Shown here: positions 38,521-47,642 of the stretch, piece by piece
Numbering within the stretch: position 1 is the stretch's first letter
Layout: each line of letters opens with the position of its first letter
Assembly (NCBI RefSeq): GCF_014199945.1
Contig: NZ_JACHOR010000003.1
Coordinates: forward strand, 310,001-374,000
Length of the DNA: 64,000 bases
Source: Brevundimonas variabilis
GTDB lineage: Bacteria; Pseudomonadota; Alphaproteobacteria; Caulobacterales; Caulobacteraceae
Reading direction: 5' to 3'
Notes under the pieces: generated by a model
Databases searched by the model: none
What the model was told of the DNA's origin: nothing
The model's input: the letters and a program-made list of their open reading frames with translations, nothing else
Made by a program: the position numbers and the translations under genes

Positions 38521-40386
38521 TCAGTTCGCGGCTGCGCCCGAGGCCGGCCCTATGGCCCCGGACGCCGTGTCAGCGGACACGGTGTCAGCCGATACGGGCT
38601 GCAGGGGCCCCAGACCCTCCACCAGCTTCTTCTCGACCCCGGCCTTGCGTTCGGCATCCGGATCCAGGGTCAGGACGCGGTTCCACTGGAATCCGGCCTC
38701 GCGCTGGCGCCCCACCTGCCAATAGGCATCGCCAAGGTGGTCGTTGATTTCAGCATTGGCCGGTTCCTTGGCCACGGCTTCCTCCAGGGTGGCGACCGCG
38801 ATCTCGTACTGGCCCTGACGAAACTGGGCCCAGCCCAGTGAGTCCTGGATATTGCCATCGTTGGGCGATGCGGCATGTGCCCGGGCAATCATGGCGGCTC
38901 CCTCGGCGACCCGCGTCCCGCTGTCGACCCAAAGATAGCCAAGGTAGTTCAGGATTGTCGGATTGTTGGGCTGGAGTTGCAGCGCCGCCCAGAGTTCCGC
39001 TTCGGCCTCGGACGTGCGCCCAAGGGATTCATAGGCCGCGCCCCGCAGGAAATGGGTTTCGGCACCCTGACCGGCACGGGCCAGGACCGGCGCGTTCAGG
39101 ATGGCAAGGCTCTCGTCATAACGCTGCAACTGCAGCAGCATGCCTGCCACCTGCTGGGCCAGCCCGGGATTGTCGGGAATGGCTGCAAGCGCGTTCTGGT
39201 ATTCGACAAGGGCCTCCTCGAACCTGTCCTCCTGGGCATGGCTCAGACCGATCTGGGTCCGGGCGATGGCATAGACGAGCGGGTCGGCCTGGCTGACCTC
39301 GGCATAGGCCGCGCGTGCGGCCGATGCCAGCCGGGCCTCGGTCAGGGCTTCGCCCAGCTTCATGCGCAGGCCGTCCGAAGGCGCAACACTCAACGCCATA
39401 CGGATATAGACTGCCGCAAACTCGCCCAGACCGACGCCTCCCAGGACGGCAGCGGAGTTGTTGAGGGCTTCGGCCGCACCTTCGCGGATCGTGGTCAATT
39501 TGGGCGGACGGCCTCTGGCCTGAGCCCGGGCGATCACGGGGGCAAAGATCGTCTGTGCCCCCGCCCCCGGTGCAGCCGCATAGACCGCCAGAGCCTCCTC
39601 GCGCCGCCCCCTGCGCTCGAGGAAGGCTCCATATTCGACCCGGAAGATCGTCTGGGTTGGAGCCAGGTCGACCAGCGCCTTGAAGCCGGCATCGGCCTCG
39701 TCATAGCGCCGCCGGATCTCGAGCAGTTGCGCATGGTTGTAGCGCTGCAGTTGGCTCACCTCCGCGCCGGACCCCTCGGCCGGGTTGGCAAGCGCAAGAT
39801 CCCAGTCGCCGGCCTCTGCTGCAATCCAGGGCGTGACCAGGGTCGCACCCAGCGCATGTGGTGGCTGGATGGGGTCGGCCTTGAGGTCGGCAAGCGCTTT
39901 GCGGGCGTCACCTCTGGCAAAGGTCTGCACGACCGAAACCAGTCGGCCCGCCTCGCCGATGACCGGAGAGACACCCTCGCCCGCCGGCGCCGTGCGCGCG
40001 GCATCGTCCAGGTCGCCGCTGATCAGCGCTGCCATGAAGGTCTGCTGGCGAACCGACGGCTGTTCCGGCGTCAGCCTCGACACCTCGGCCAGATAGTCGG
40101 CACCGCGCGACCCCTGACCATTTGCCAGGGCTGAGCGTCCGGCAAGGTACAGGCCATAGGCCGTCCGCCCCTGACTGTTGCGCGGCACCGGAGCCCAGAC
40201 TTCCGGGATCGGCGCAACCACGGGCTCTGCCGGTGCAGCAGGGGCTGGAGCGACGTTCGGCACCGTCAGCACGCCCGGCGTGATCGCCGGGGCCGGCGGT
40301 GGAGCCTCCTGCGCCAGCGCCGACGTGGCCAGGGCCAGCGGTGCGACAAAGCCCAGCAGGGCGATACGGAATGACTTCATGGGCAT
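38521..40386 (-). CDS. Secreted tetratricopeptide-repeat protein
   Basis: 621 residues. Signal peptide with FRIALLGFVAPLALATSALA cleaved at AQ. After a Pro/Ala-rich stretch (about 26-60) it is built of TPRs; clear repeats include DADAGFKALVDLAPTQTIFR, EALVEYQNALAAIPDNPGLA, QGAETHFLRGAAYESLGRTS, LGWAQFRQGQYEIAVATLEE and NDHLGDAYWQVGRQREAGFQ. The last repeats resemble those of alphaproteobacterial TPR proteins encoded beside ispE, probably periplasmic scaffolds. Start at ATG 40386 has GAAGG nine bases upstream; ATG 40380 is an alternative. No enzyme motif. Confidence 0.86.
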   Translation of the reverse strand: MPMKSFRIALLGFVAPLALATSALAQEAPPPAPAITPGVLTVPNVAPAPAAPAEPVVAPIPEVWAPVPRNSQGRTAYGLYLAGRSALANGQGSRGADYLAEVSRLTPEQPSVRQQTFMAALISGDLDDAARTAPAGEGVSPVIGEAGRLVSVVQTFARGDARKALADLKADPIQPPHALGATLVTPWIAAEAGDWDLALANPAEGSGAEVSQLQRYNHAQLLEIRRRYDEADAGFKALVDLAPTQTIFRVEYGAFLERRGRREEALAVYAAAPGAGAQTIFAPVIARAQARGRPPKLTTIREGAAEALNNSAAVLGGVGLGEFAAVYIRMALSVAPSDGLRMKLGEALTEARLASAARAAYAEVSQADPLVYAIARTQIGLSHAQEDRFEEALVEYQNALAAIPDNPGLAQQVAGMLLQLQRYDESLAILNAPVLARAGQGAETHFLRGAAYESLGRTSEAEAELWAALQLQPNNPTILNYLGYLWVDSGTRVAEGAAMIARAHAASPNDGNIQDSLGWAQFRQGQYEIAVATLEEAVAKEPANAEINDHLGDAYWQVGRQREAGFQWNRVLTLDPDAERKAGVEKKLVEGLGPLQPVSADTVSADTASGAIGPASGAAAN

Positions 40387-40444
40387 GGACGCGAACCTTC
40401 ACGCTTTGCGATCGGACCGCAAGCGTTACACCCGCTGATGGCCA

Positions 40445-42226
40445 TCACATGTTCGGATAGTTGGGCCCGCCGCCACCCTCTGGCGTCGTCCAGACGATGT
40501 TCTGGGACGGATCCTTGATGTCACACGTCTTGCAGTGGACGCAGTTCTGCGCGTTGATCTGGAAGCGCGGCTCGGACTTCGTCGCCTCGTCCGCATACAG
40601 CACCTCGTAGACTCCGGCCGGGCAATACAGCCGCGCGGGCTCGCCATATTTGGGCAGGTTGACCCGGATCGGCACCGACGGGTCGATCAGCTTCAGGTGC
40701 GCGGGCTGTTCCTCGGCATGGTTGGTATTCGAGATGAACACGCTGGACAGCTTGTCGAAAGACAGCTTTCCGTCCGGCTTCGGATAGACGATCGGCTTGT
40801 GCTTCGAGGCCAGTTCCGTCGAGGCCGCATCGGTCTTGCCGTGCTTCTGGGTACCGAACACCGACAGACCGGTAAGATGGTTGGTCCACAGGTCGAACAG
40901 ACCGGCCGCCCCACCCAGCGTCGTACCCAGTTTCGACAGCAGGGGCTTGGCGTTCCGGACGGACTTCAGCTCCTTGTAGACCCAGCTCTTCTCATAAGCG
41001 GCCTGGTACTCGACCAGTTCGTCACCGGCACGCCCGGCCATGACGGCCTCATAGGCGGCATCGGCGGCCAGCATGCCGGTCTTCATGGCATTGTGGCTGC
41101 CCTTGATGCGGGGAACGTTCACGAAGCCCGCCGAACAGCCGATCAGGGCCCCGCCGGGGAAGCTGAGCTTGGGAACCGACTGGAACCCGCCCTCGGTGAT
41201 CGCCCGTGCGCCATAGGAGATGCGCGTCGCGCCCTCCAGGTGCTCGGCAATGGCCGGGTGATGCTTGAACCGCTGGAACTCGTCGAAGGGCGACAGGTGG
41301 GGGTTCTTGTAGTTCAGGTGCACGACGTAGCCGATGGCCACGTAGTTATCGCCGAAATGGTACATGAAGCTGCCGCCGCCGGTGTGCTCGTCCAGCGGCC
41401 AGCCGGTGGTGTGCTGGGCCAGACCCGGCTGGTGCTTCTCGGGCGGGACCTGCCAGAGTTCCTTCAGGCCGATGCCGTATTTCTGCGGCTCCTTGCCCTC
41501 GGCCAGCTTGTGGCGGGCGATAATGGTCTTGGCCAGGGACCCGCGCACGCCCTCGGCGATAAAGACGTATTTGCCGTGCAGCTCGATCCCGGGCTGGAAA
41601 TCGTCGGTCGGCTTCCCGTGCTTGTCGATGCCGAACACCCCGGCCACGACACCCTTCACCCGCCCCGATGGCTCGTCCCAGACCACATGGCTGGCGGCCA
41701 TGCCGGGATAGACCTCGACGCCGAGACCCTCGGCCTGTTCGCCGAGCCAGCGCGTCACATTGGCCAGCGAGGCGATGTAGCAGCCCTCGTTGTGCATCAT
41801 CGGCGGCAGGGCGAACATCGGCAGGGAGACCTGGCCCATGGGGCCAAGCACCATGAACTTGTCCTTGGTCACCGGGGTCTCCAGTGGTGCCCCCATGGCC
41901 TTCCAGTCCGGGAACAGCTCGGTCAGGGCGCGCGGATCGATCACGGCACCGGACAGGATATGCCCCCCGACCTCGGCCGACTTCTCCAGCACGGCGACGG
42001 AGATTTCGGTCCCGGCCTCGGCGGCCTTCTGCTTGAGCCGGATTGCGGCAGACAGGCCTGACGGTCCGCCCCCGACGATGACGACGTCATACTCCATGAC
42101 CTCGCGCTCCACGCCCTGAAGCGCTTCCAGAGGCGGCAGATTGTCCAGGATGGCTTCCTGGGCCGGGCTCTCGGTGCCGCCTTCGATCGCTTCCTCGGCC
42201 ATTCGGCGCTGTTCCTCGTGGTGCAT
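40445..42226 (-). CDS. Electron transfer flavoprotein-ubiquinone oxidoreductase
   Basis: Inner-membrane-associated FAD and 4Fe-4S enzyme passing electrons from ETF (acyl-CoA dehydrogenases and others) to ubiquinone. FAD-binding YDVVIVGGGPSGLSAAIRL near residue 50, the LSGAVIDPRALTELFPDW motif, membrane-surface region FPGGALIGCSAGFVNVPRIK, and C-terminal ferredoxin-like cluster motif NCVHCKTCDIKDPSQNIVW. 593 residues from ATG 42226 (MHHEEQRRMAEEA); an upstream TTG at 42268 is less likely as it nears the divergent glycosylase gene. Followed on the same strand by the TPR and ispE genes. Confidence 0.94.
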   Translation of the reverse strand: MHHEEQRRMAEEAIEGGTESPAQEAILDNLPPLEALQGVEREVMEYDVVIVGGGPSGLSAAIRLKQKAAEAGTEISVAVLEKSAEVGGHILSGAVIDPRALTELFPDWKAMGAPLETPVTKDKFMVLGPMGQVSLPMFALPPMMHNEGCYIASLANVTRWLGEQAEGLGVEVYPGMAASHVVWDEPSGRVKGVVAGVFGIDKHGKPTDDFQPGIELHGKYVFIAEGVRGSLAKTIIARHKLAEGKEPQKYGIGLKELWQVPPEKHQPGLAQHTTGWPLDEHTGGGSFMYHFGDNYVAIGYVVHLNYKNPHLSPFDEFQRFKHHPAIAEHLEGATRISYGARAITEGGFQSVPKLSFPGGALIGCSAGFVNVPRIKGSHNAMKTGMLAADAAYEAVMAGRAGDELVEYQAAYEKSWVYKELKSVRNAKPLLSKLGTTLGGAAGLFDLWTNHLTGLSVFGTQKHGKTDAASTELASKHKPIVYPKPDGKLSFDKLSSVFISNTNHAEEQPAHLKLIDPSVPIRVNLPKYGEPARLYCPAGVYEVLYADEATKSEPRFQINAQNCVHCKTCDIKDPSQNIVWTTPEGGGGPNYPNM

Positions 42227-42289
42227 GGGATTTCGACCCTTATCGATAGGTGACGCGACGGCGGTCAAGGCCTATCCCTGTCGCAGACC

Positions 42290-43096
42290 ATGAACGCCGT
42301 TTCCGACATTCCCTTCGACAGGGCTGCAGCCGAGAGCCTTCTCGCCTTCTGGGCGGATGCGGGGGTCGACGCCTGTTTCGAGGACGCGCCGGTCGATCGA
42401 ACCTATGTTCCCCCGCTCGCGCTGAAGGCGGTTGCGCGCGCCACGGCCAGTGTCGTGGTCCCCCAGGATACCGCAGGATCAGCCGAGGAGGCACGTCGTC
42501 TGGCCTCGGCGTGCAGGACGCTCGACGAACTGGCCGCCGCCGTTGCCGCCTTCGAGGGTTGTCCCCTGCGTGAAATGGGAGCCCGTCAGTCGGTCTTCGC
42601 CCGGGGCAACCCGACAGCCCCGGTGCTGATCATTGGCGAAGGACCCGGGGCCGAGGAAGACGCTCAGGGTGAGCCGTTCGTCGGCAAGGCCGGACAGTTG
42701 CTGGACCGGATGATTGCTGCCGCAGGGCTGACCGACCGGGTCTTCATCACCAACACCGTCTTCTGGTGCCCCCCCGGGAATCGCACACCGACACCGGCTG
42801 AACAGGCCATCAGCGCGCCCTTTGTCGAACGGGCCTTTGCGCTGCTGAAGCCGAAAGTCGTGCTGCTGCTCGGAGCCGCCGCCTCGAAATCGGTGCTCAG
42901 GACCGAGGACGGGATCATGAAACTGCGGGGCGAATGGCGGGAGTGGCGGCTGCCGGAGGGCGACGTTTCGGCGCCGGCCCTGCCCACGCTGCATCCGGCC
43001 TTCCTGCTGAGACAGCCCCAGGCCAAGCGCGTCGTCTGGTCCGACATGCTGAATCTGGCAGCCCGACTTGACGCGCCGGACATCATTAACCCTTAA
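42290..43096 (+). CDS. Uracil-DNA glycosylase, family 4-like
   Basis: Removes uracil from DNA. The UDG fold is marked by motif A IGEGPGAEEDAQGEPFVGKA and motif B LHPAFLLRQPQA, with NTVFWCPPGNRTPTPAEQ and PKVVLLLGAAASKSVL between. 268 residues, including a long N-terminal arm typical of the alphaproteobacterial subgroup. The four-cysteine FeS pattern of classical family 4 enzymes is not obvious: cysteines occur (DACFED, SACRTL, EGCPLREM) but not all positions can be matched. Together with xth, mutY and recN the window carries several repair genes, not as an operon. Divergent from ETF-QO. Confidence 0.85.
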   Translation: MNAVSDIPFDRAAAESLLAFWADAGVDACFEDAPVDRTYVPPLALKAVARATASVVVPQDTAGSAEEARRLASACRTLDELAAAVAAFEGCPLREMGARQSVFARGNPTAPVLIIGEGPGAEEDAQGEPFVGKAGQLLDRMIAAAGLTDRVFITNTVFWCPPGNRTPTPAEQAISAPFVERAFALLKPKVVLLLGAAASKSVLRTEDGIMKLRGEWREWRLPEGDVSAPALPTLHPAFLLRQPQAKRVVWSDMLNLAARLDAPDIINP

Positions 43097-43184
43097 AAGA
43101 TTGCCCCAATGAGGCGAATTCCGCATACTGACCACTGACGACCAATCGCAGACCGCGCGCCGATCCTGAATCGAGACGGGAGAC

Positions 43185-44888
43185 GTGCAGCACGAAGAGG
43201 CCGCCGCTTTGTCATTGAAGTTTCCTGGTGCGCTTCTCGCGCTCGCCGTGTCGTTTCCGCTGGTGACCCTTTCGGTCTCGGCGCACGCTGCCGAGGAGCG
43301 CCCGGTCCTATCTGCGCTTCCGGGTTCGGAGAATGGCCCCGTCGCGCTGAGCCCGTCCGATCGCCTCACCTACACCACGGCCTTCGATGCCTTGCGGCGC
43401 GGCGATCTGGAGCTGGCCCGCACATCGGCCCGGCTGGCCAACGATCGCGTCCTGCTGGGTCAGGTAGAGTTCGAGCGCCTGTTCCACCGCTCGCACACCG
43501 CAACATACGACGAACTGGCGGCCTGGCTCGAAGACTATGCCGACCTGCCCACCGCGCCGCGTGTCTATAGCCTCGCCCTTCGGCGTCGGCCGGACGGTGC
43601 CCCTGAACCCAGACGCCCCCGGGGCGTGGGCGGGCGCACCTGGGACAGCGTCGTCGATGCCGGAGGGGGCTCGACCGAGGACGATCCCGCTCGGGCCGCA
43701 CGCGTCGCCCTGAACAACGACGACCTGTCCGGCGCGGTCATGCTGGGCAGCCAGATCGGTGACTGGTGGACCGTTGCCCTCGCCCAGTATCGCCTGAACG
43801 ATTTCAGTGCTGCCTTCGAGGCCTTCGAACGGGTCGCGCTTGACCCCACCGAGGACGCATGGGTTAGGGCCGGCGCTGCCGTCTGGGCCTCGAAGGCCGC
43901 AGGACTGTCGGGCCGTCAGGACCGCATTCAGGAATACCAGCGCCTCGCCGCCCGCTGGCCCGCGACCTTCTATGGCCAGATCGCCCTTCGCCAGCTTGGC
44001 GAGGAGCCGGCGATCGAGAACCTGGGCCCCCGCCCCTATCAGGCCGCTGTGCGTCAGGCGACCTACCAGCCCGCCGAGCCGATCGGCGTGGACCTCGGTG
44101 AGCTGAACGCCTTTATCCAGTCCGACCCACAAGCGCGCCGGACCGTCGCCTTCTACGAGGTCGGTCGTCGTACCGATGCCCAGAGCGAGCTGCGCACCGG
44201 CCTGCGGGGCGCAGCCGGGGACACAGCGCGCCGCATGTGGGCCGGGCTTGCCCGGGCGCTGCGCTTCAACACCAGCAGTGACGTGACCCGGATCGACGCC
44301 ACCCGCTACGCCCAGCCGGTTCTGGAGCCGGAAGGCGGCTTCACCATCGAGAAGGCCCTCGTCTACGCCATTGCCCGCAAGGAAACTGGCTTTGACCCCG
44401 AGGCGCGCTCGGGTGCCGGTGCGTTCGGGATCATGCAGGTCATGCCGACCACGGCGGCCGAACTGACCGGAGATCGCGGCTTTGCCACGGACCCGCAACG
44501 CCTGCTGGTGCCCGCAACCAACATCCGTCTGGGCCAGGCCTATATCAACAAGATGCTGGCACTTCCGGCCTTCCGGGGCGACGTCCTGCGCGCCGTCGCG
44601 TCCTACAATGCCGGACCGGGCCCCATGCTGAGCGCGATCCGCAAGCTGGGTCCAGATGCCGACCCCCTGCTGCTGATTGAGACGATCGACGTGCCCCAGG
44701 CGCGTCAGTACGTCGAGGAAGTCATGGCCGCCTACTGGATCTACCAGCGCATGTTCGGCGGCCCCCTGAACACGCTGGATGCCGTTGCCGGCGGGGCCCG
44801 TCTGGTTCCGATCGGTCTCGACTATGTCGCACCCCTGCCGACCAGCCCCATGATGGCGTCCGTCGCTCCACCAGTGGGCGCGCCCTAG
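43185..44888 (+). CDS. Soluble lytic transglycosylase (Slt-like)
   Basis: Cleaves peptidoglycan glycan strands to 1,6-anhydro products in the periplasm. Signal sequence KFPGALLALAVSFPLVTLSV ending AHA. Long helical superhelix domain (about 45-390, with repeated LARTSARLAN, LGSQIGDWWTVALAQYRL), then a goose-lysozyme-like catalytic domain with ARKETGFDPEARSGAGAFGI (catalytic Glu), MQVMPTTA, and SYNAGPGPM. 567 residues from GTG 43185. An alternative TTG at 43209, which has GAAGAGG eight bases upstream, removes eight residues and leaves the same signal peptide; it may be the true start. Confidence 0.9.
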   Translation: MQHEEAAALSLKFPGALLALAVSFPLVTLSVSAHAAEERPVLSALPGSENGPVALSPSDRLTYTTAFDALRRGDLELARTSARLANDRVLLGQVEFERLFHRSHTATYDELAAWLEDYADLPTAPRVYSLALRRRPDGAPEPRRPRGVGGRTWDSVVDAGGGSTEDDPARAARVALNNDDLSGAVMLGSQIGDWWTVALAQYRLNDFSAAFEAFERVALDPTEDAWVRAGAAVWASKAAGLSGRQDRIQEYQRLAARWPATFYGQIALRQLGEEPAIENLGPRPYQAAVRQATYQPAEPIGVDLGELNAFIQSDPQARRTVAFYEVGRRTDAQSELRTGLRGAAGDTARRMWAGLARALRFNTSSDVTRIDATRYAQPVLEPEGGFTIEKALVYAIARKETGFDPEARSGAGAFGIMQVMPTTAAELTGDRGFATDPQRLLVPATNIRLGQAYINKMLALPAFRGDVLRAVASYNAGPGPMLSAIRKLGPDADPLLLIETIDVPQARQYVEEVMAAYWIYQRMFGGPLNTLDAVAGGARLVPIGLDYVAPLPTSPMMASVAPPVGAP

Positions 44889-44982
44889 ACCGTCGCCCCA
44901 CGCCAGACCGGACGAGGGCCGTGGTCACCGACGTGACCACGGCGATCCGGGACCGCGTGCGAAATCGGCCCTCGGCTCTCGC

Positions 44983-46647
44983 CTACTGGCGCACGGCGTC
45001 GCTGGCGGCCCGGGCCGGGGCAAACTCCGAACCGGGCTTCCATTGCGGCCACGCCCGGCTGTTGGCCAGATCACGACCTACCGCCAAATAGACGTTCAGA
45101 TCCTCGATCTGGCCCGTATAGTCCCAGTCCGCCGACCATTCGTCATCGGCCTGGTGATAGCGGCGCGACGTATAGTCGGACCGGGCCGCGTTGCGGGCGG
45201 CGATGGGTTCGTCGCGGAACTCTCCGCCGCTGGCCGCATAGGCCATCGGGACACCGCGCTTGGCCAGCGGGAAGTGATCCGAACGGAAGTAACCGCCCGA
45301 GGCCGGGTTTCCGTCCGGCTCGACCACCCGTCCCTGGGCCTGAACGACCGTGGCCATCCGGTCGTCGAAATCGGACTGGCCGTACCCGACGACCCTGAAG
45401 CCCGCGGTCCGGCCATAGACATTGGCCGAGTCCATGTTGAACCCGCCGACGGTCTTCTCCAGTGGATAGATCGGGTTGGCCGCATAGTACTCCGATCCCA
45501 GCAGTCCGCTCTCTTCGGCCGTGAAACCGATCATCACGATCGATCGCTCGGGACGGGGCCCGGCCGCCCACACCCGCGCCAGCTCGATCATGCCCGAAAT
45601 GCCGGATGCATTGTCGATGGCTCCGTTGAAGATGGCGTCGCCGCTGGCGTCGGGGGTGCCCACGCCAATGTGATCCCAGTGGCCGGTATAGAGCACGGTC
45701 TCGTCCGGACGGGTGGTCCCGGGCAGACGGGCCAGGATGTTGTGGGTTTCGACCGTCGTCGTCGCGACATCGAACATTCCGCTGAACGAAGCCCCCTCAA
45801 GGACGACCGGGCGAAAGGTACGGCTGCGGGCCCGAACCTTCAGGGCTTCGAAATCCAGACCGGACCGCTGGAACAGTTCGACCGCCAGCGGCCGCTGCAG
45901 CCAGGCCTCCAGAGCGACGCGTTCACGGGCGGCATTGGCCCGGACGATGTCGAACTGGGGCCCGGACCACGAGTTCCGGACGGTTGTCCAGCCATAGGAC
46001 GCCGGGGCGTCCTCGTGCACGATGATGACACCCGCAGCGCCCCGACGCGCAGCCTCCTCGTACTTGTAGGTCCAGCGGCCATAGTAGGTCATGGCGCGGC
46101 CGCCGAAGGTGTTCAGCGCGGGTTCCTCGAAATCGGCGTCGTTGACGAGGACGACCAGGATCTTGCCGCGAACGTCGACGTCCTTGAAGTCGTCCCACTG
46201 ACGCTCGGGGGCTGTGATGCCGTAGCCGACGAAGACCAGCTCGGCATCCATCAGCATGACATGATTACCCGGCAGGCGGCTGGACATCACGATGTCCTCG
46301 CCCGGGGTCAGGGGCCGCGACCAGTCGCCGACCTGCAGGCGGGCGACGCCATTGGCGGCCGTGAAGCGGTTGAGGGTGACGGCCTGCGTCCAGCCACCGT
46401 TTTCGCCTCCGGGCTGAAACCCGGCCTTTGAGAACTGTTCCGACAGATAGGCGATGACCTTGTCTTCGGCGGGAGTCGCAATGCCGCGCCCCTGGAAGTC
46501 ATCGGCAGAGAGCACCCGGATGTGTTCGGAGAGTCGGGCAGCATCGAAGGTGGCGGGGGTCGTGGGCTCTGCCCCTGGCGCACTGGCGCAGGCGGACAGG
46601 ATGGACGCCCATCCCAGGGCAGCGAGAACGGGCTTGGACAGGCGCAT
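44983..46647 (-). CDS. M28 family metallopeptidase (lipoprotein)
   Basis: Predicted zinc aminopeptidase, 554 residues, anchored by a lipid: lipobox LSAC with Cys20 after KPVLAALGWASI. Domain order as in the paralogue at 29223-30869: N-terminal helices, PA-like insertion (LVFVGYGITAPERQWDDFKD), then the metal domain with TGHWDHIG, DNASGISG, AEESGLLG, FNMDSANV and HFPLAKRGVP. All zinc ligands are present. The conserved C-terminal WPQWKPGSEFAPARAASDAV matches the paralogue's ending. Convergent with the transglycosylase; 75 bases downstream of the bc1 terminator. Confidence 0.9.
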   Translation of the reverse strand: MRLSKPVLAALGWASILSACASAPGAEPTTPATFDAARLSEHIRVLSADDFQGRGIATPAEDKVIAYLSEQFSKAGFQPGGENGGWTQAVTLNRFTAANGVARLQVGDWSRPLTPGEDIVMSSRLPGNHVMLMDAELVFVGYGITAPERQWDDFKDVDVRGKILVVLVNDADFEEPALNTFGGRAMTYYGRWTYKYEEAARRGAAGVIIVHEDAPASYGWTTVRNSWSGPQFDIVRANAARERVALEAWLQRPLAVELFQRSGLDFEALKVRARSRTFRPVVLEGASFSGMFDVATTTVETHNILARLPGTTRPDETVLYTGHWDHIGVGTPDASGDAIFNGAIDNASGISGMIELARVWAAGPRPERSIVMIGFTAEESGLLGSEYYAANPIYPLEKTVGGFNMDSANVYGRTAGFRVVGYGQSDFDDRMATVVQAQGRVVEPDGNPASGGYFRSDHFPLAKRGVPMAYAASGGEFRDEPIAARNAARSDYTSRRYHQADDEWSADWDYTGQIEDLNVYLAVGRDLANSRAWPQWKPGSEFAPARAASDAVRQ

Positions 46648-46722
46648 GCAGGACCCTCGATCGACAAACAGGGGCAGACCCTAGGCACTGGGGCGATCCG
46701 TGTCGATCACGACGCCGCAACG

Positions 46723-46752
46723 AAAAAGGCCCGCCGGGTTGCGGCGGGCCTT
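46723..46752 (-). terminator. Intrinsic terminator of the cytochrome bc1 operon
   Basis: On the minus strand AAGGCCCGCC pairs with GGCGGGCCTT around GCAACC, followed by TTTTT. It lies 25 bases after the cytochrome c1 stop. Confidence 0.92.
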
Positions 46753-46776
46753 AATCGAATTCGGAAGGTCGCGAGC

Positions 46777-47637
46777 CTAGTGGCCGACGTTCTTCCAGAT
46801 CTTGCGATAGCTGGCGTAGGTCAGACCCGTGAAGATCGCGAGGAAGGCGAGAACGCCCATGCCGGCCTGCTTGCGCTCGGTGGCCTTGGGCTCGGATGAC
46901 CAGGCGATAAACGCTGCGACATCCTTGGCCATCTGGTCAACGGTCGCTGCCGTCCCGTCATCGAAGGTGACCTGATCCGGATTCAGCACCGGCGGCATGG
47001 CGATGAAACCACCTTTGGGGACCGCATCGTGATCGCCCGTCCAGAAGGGCGTCATGTCGCCCGCCATGTACGGATTATAGTACTGCCCCGGGTTGACCGT
47101 CAGACCTGCTGGCGGGTCGACGTACCCGCTGAGAAGCGAATAGATGTAGTTGGCCCCATCATGACGCGCCTTCGCCATGACGGACAGATCTGGCGGAGCG
47201 GCACCGCCGTTCGCAGCGGCTGCCGCGATACGGTTCGGATAAGGGCTGGGAAACTTGTCCGCTGGCGTTCCAGGACGCGTCATCGGCTCACCGATCTCGG
47301 TGTCGATGTCGTTGATCGTGGCCTCTGCCGCGAGGGCACGGACAAACCGGTTGTCGGCAGGGCTGGCGGCCTTGGGATCATAGAACGGTCCGCCCTTCTC
47401 GCCGAGAGTCCGGAACGACATCAGTTCCATGCTGTGGCAGGCCGAGCAGACCTCGCGGTAGACCTTGTAGCCGCGCTGGAGTTGGGCCTGATCAAAGGTG
47501 CCGAACGGACCCTCAAACGAGAATCCGGCTTTGCGAGGCTCCTTGCTTCCGCCAGCGGCTGAAGCCGGAGCGGCGGAAACAGCCAGGGCAGTCGCGGCGA
47601 CCGCAACGCCAAGGACTTTACGGATGGAAATCGTCAT
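46777..47637 (-). CDS. Cytochrome c1 of the bc1 complex
   Basis: Haem-bearing subunit that transfers electrons from the Rieske protein to cytochrome c. Signal peptide IRKVLGVAVAATALAVSAAP with cleavage near ASAA; haem motif Cys64-S-A-Cys67-His68; the axial methionine lies in YNPYMAGDMTPFW. A C-terminal helix GVLAFLAIFTGLTYASYRKI anchors it to the inner membrane. 286 residues from ATG 47637; the longer frame to 47901 overlaps cytochrome b and is rejected. Five bases after the cytochrome b stop. Confidence 0.95.
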   Translation of the reverse strand: MTISIRKVLGVAVAATALAVSAAPASAAGGSKEPRKAGFSFEGPFGTFDQAQLQRGYKVYREVCSACHSMELMSFRTLGEKGGPFYDPKAASPADNRFVRALAAEATINDIDTEIGEPMTRPGTPADKFPSPYPNRIAAAAANGGAAPPDLSVMAKARHDGANYIYSLLSGYVDPPAGLTVNPGQYYNPYMAGDMTPFWTGDHDAVPKGGFIAMPPVLNPDQVTFDDGTAATVDQMAKDVAAFIAWSSEPKATERKQAGMGVLAFLAIFTGLTYASYRKIWKNVGH

Positions 47638-47642
47638 CGCGA

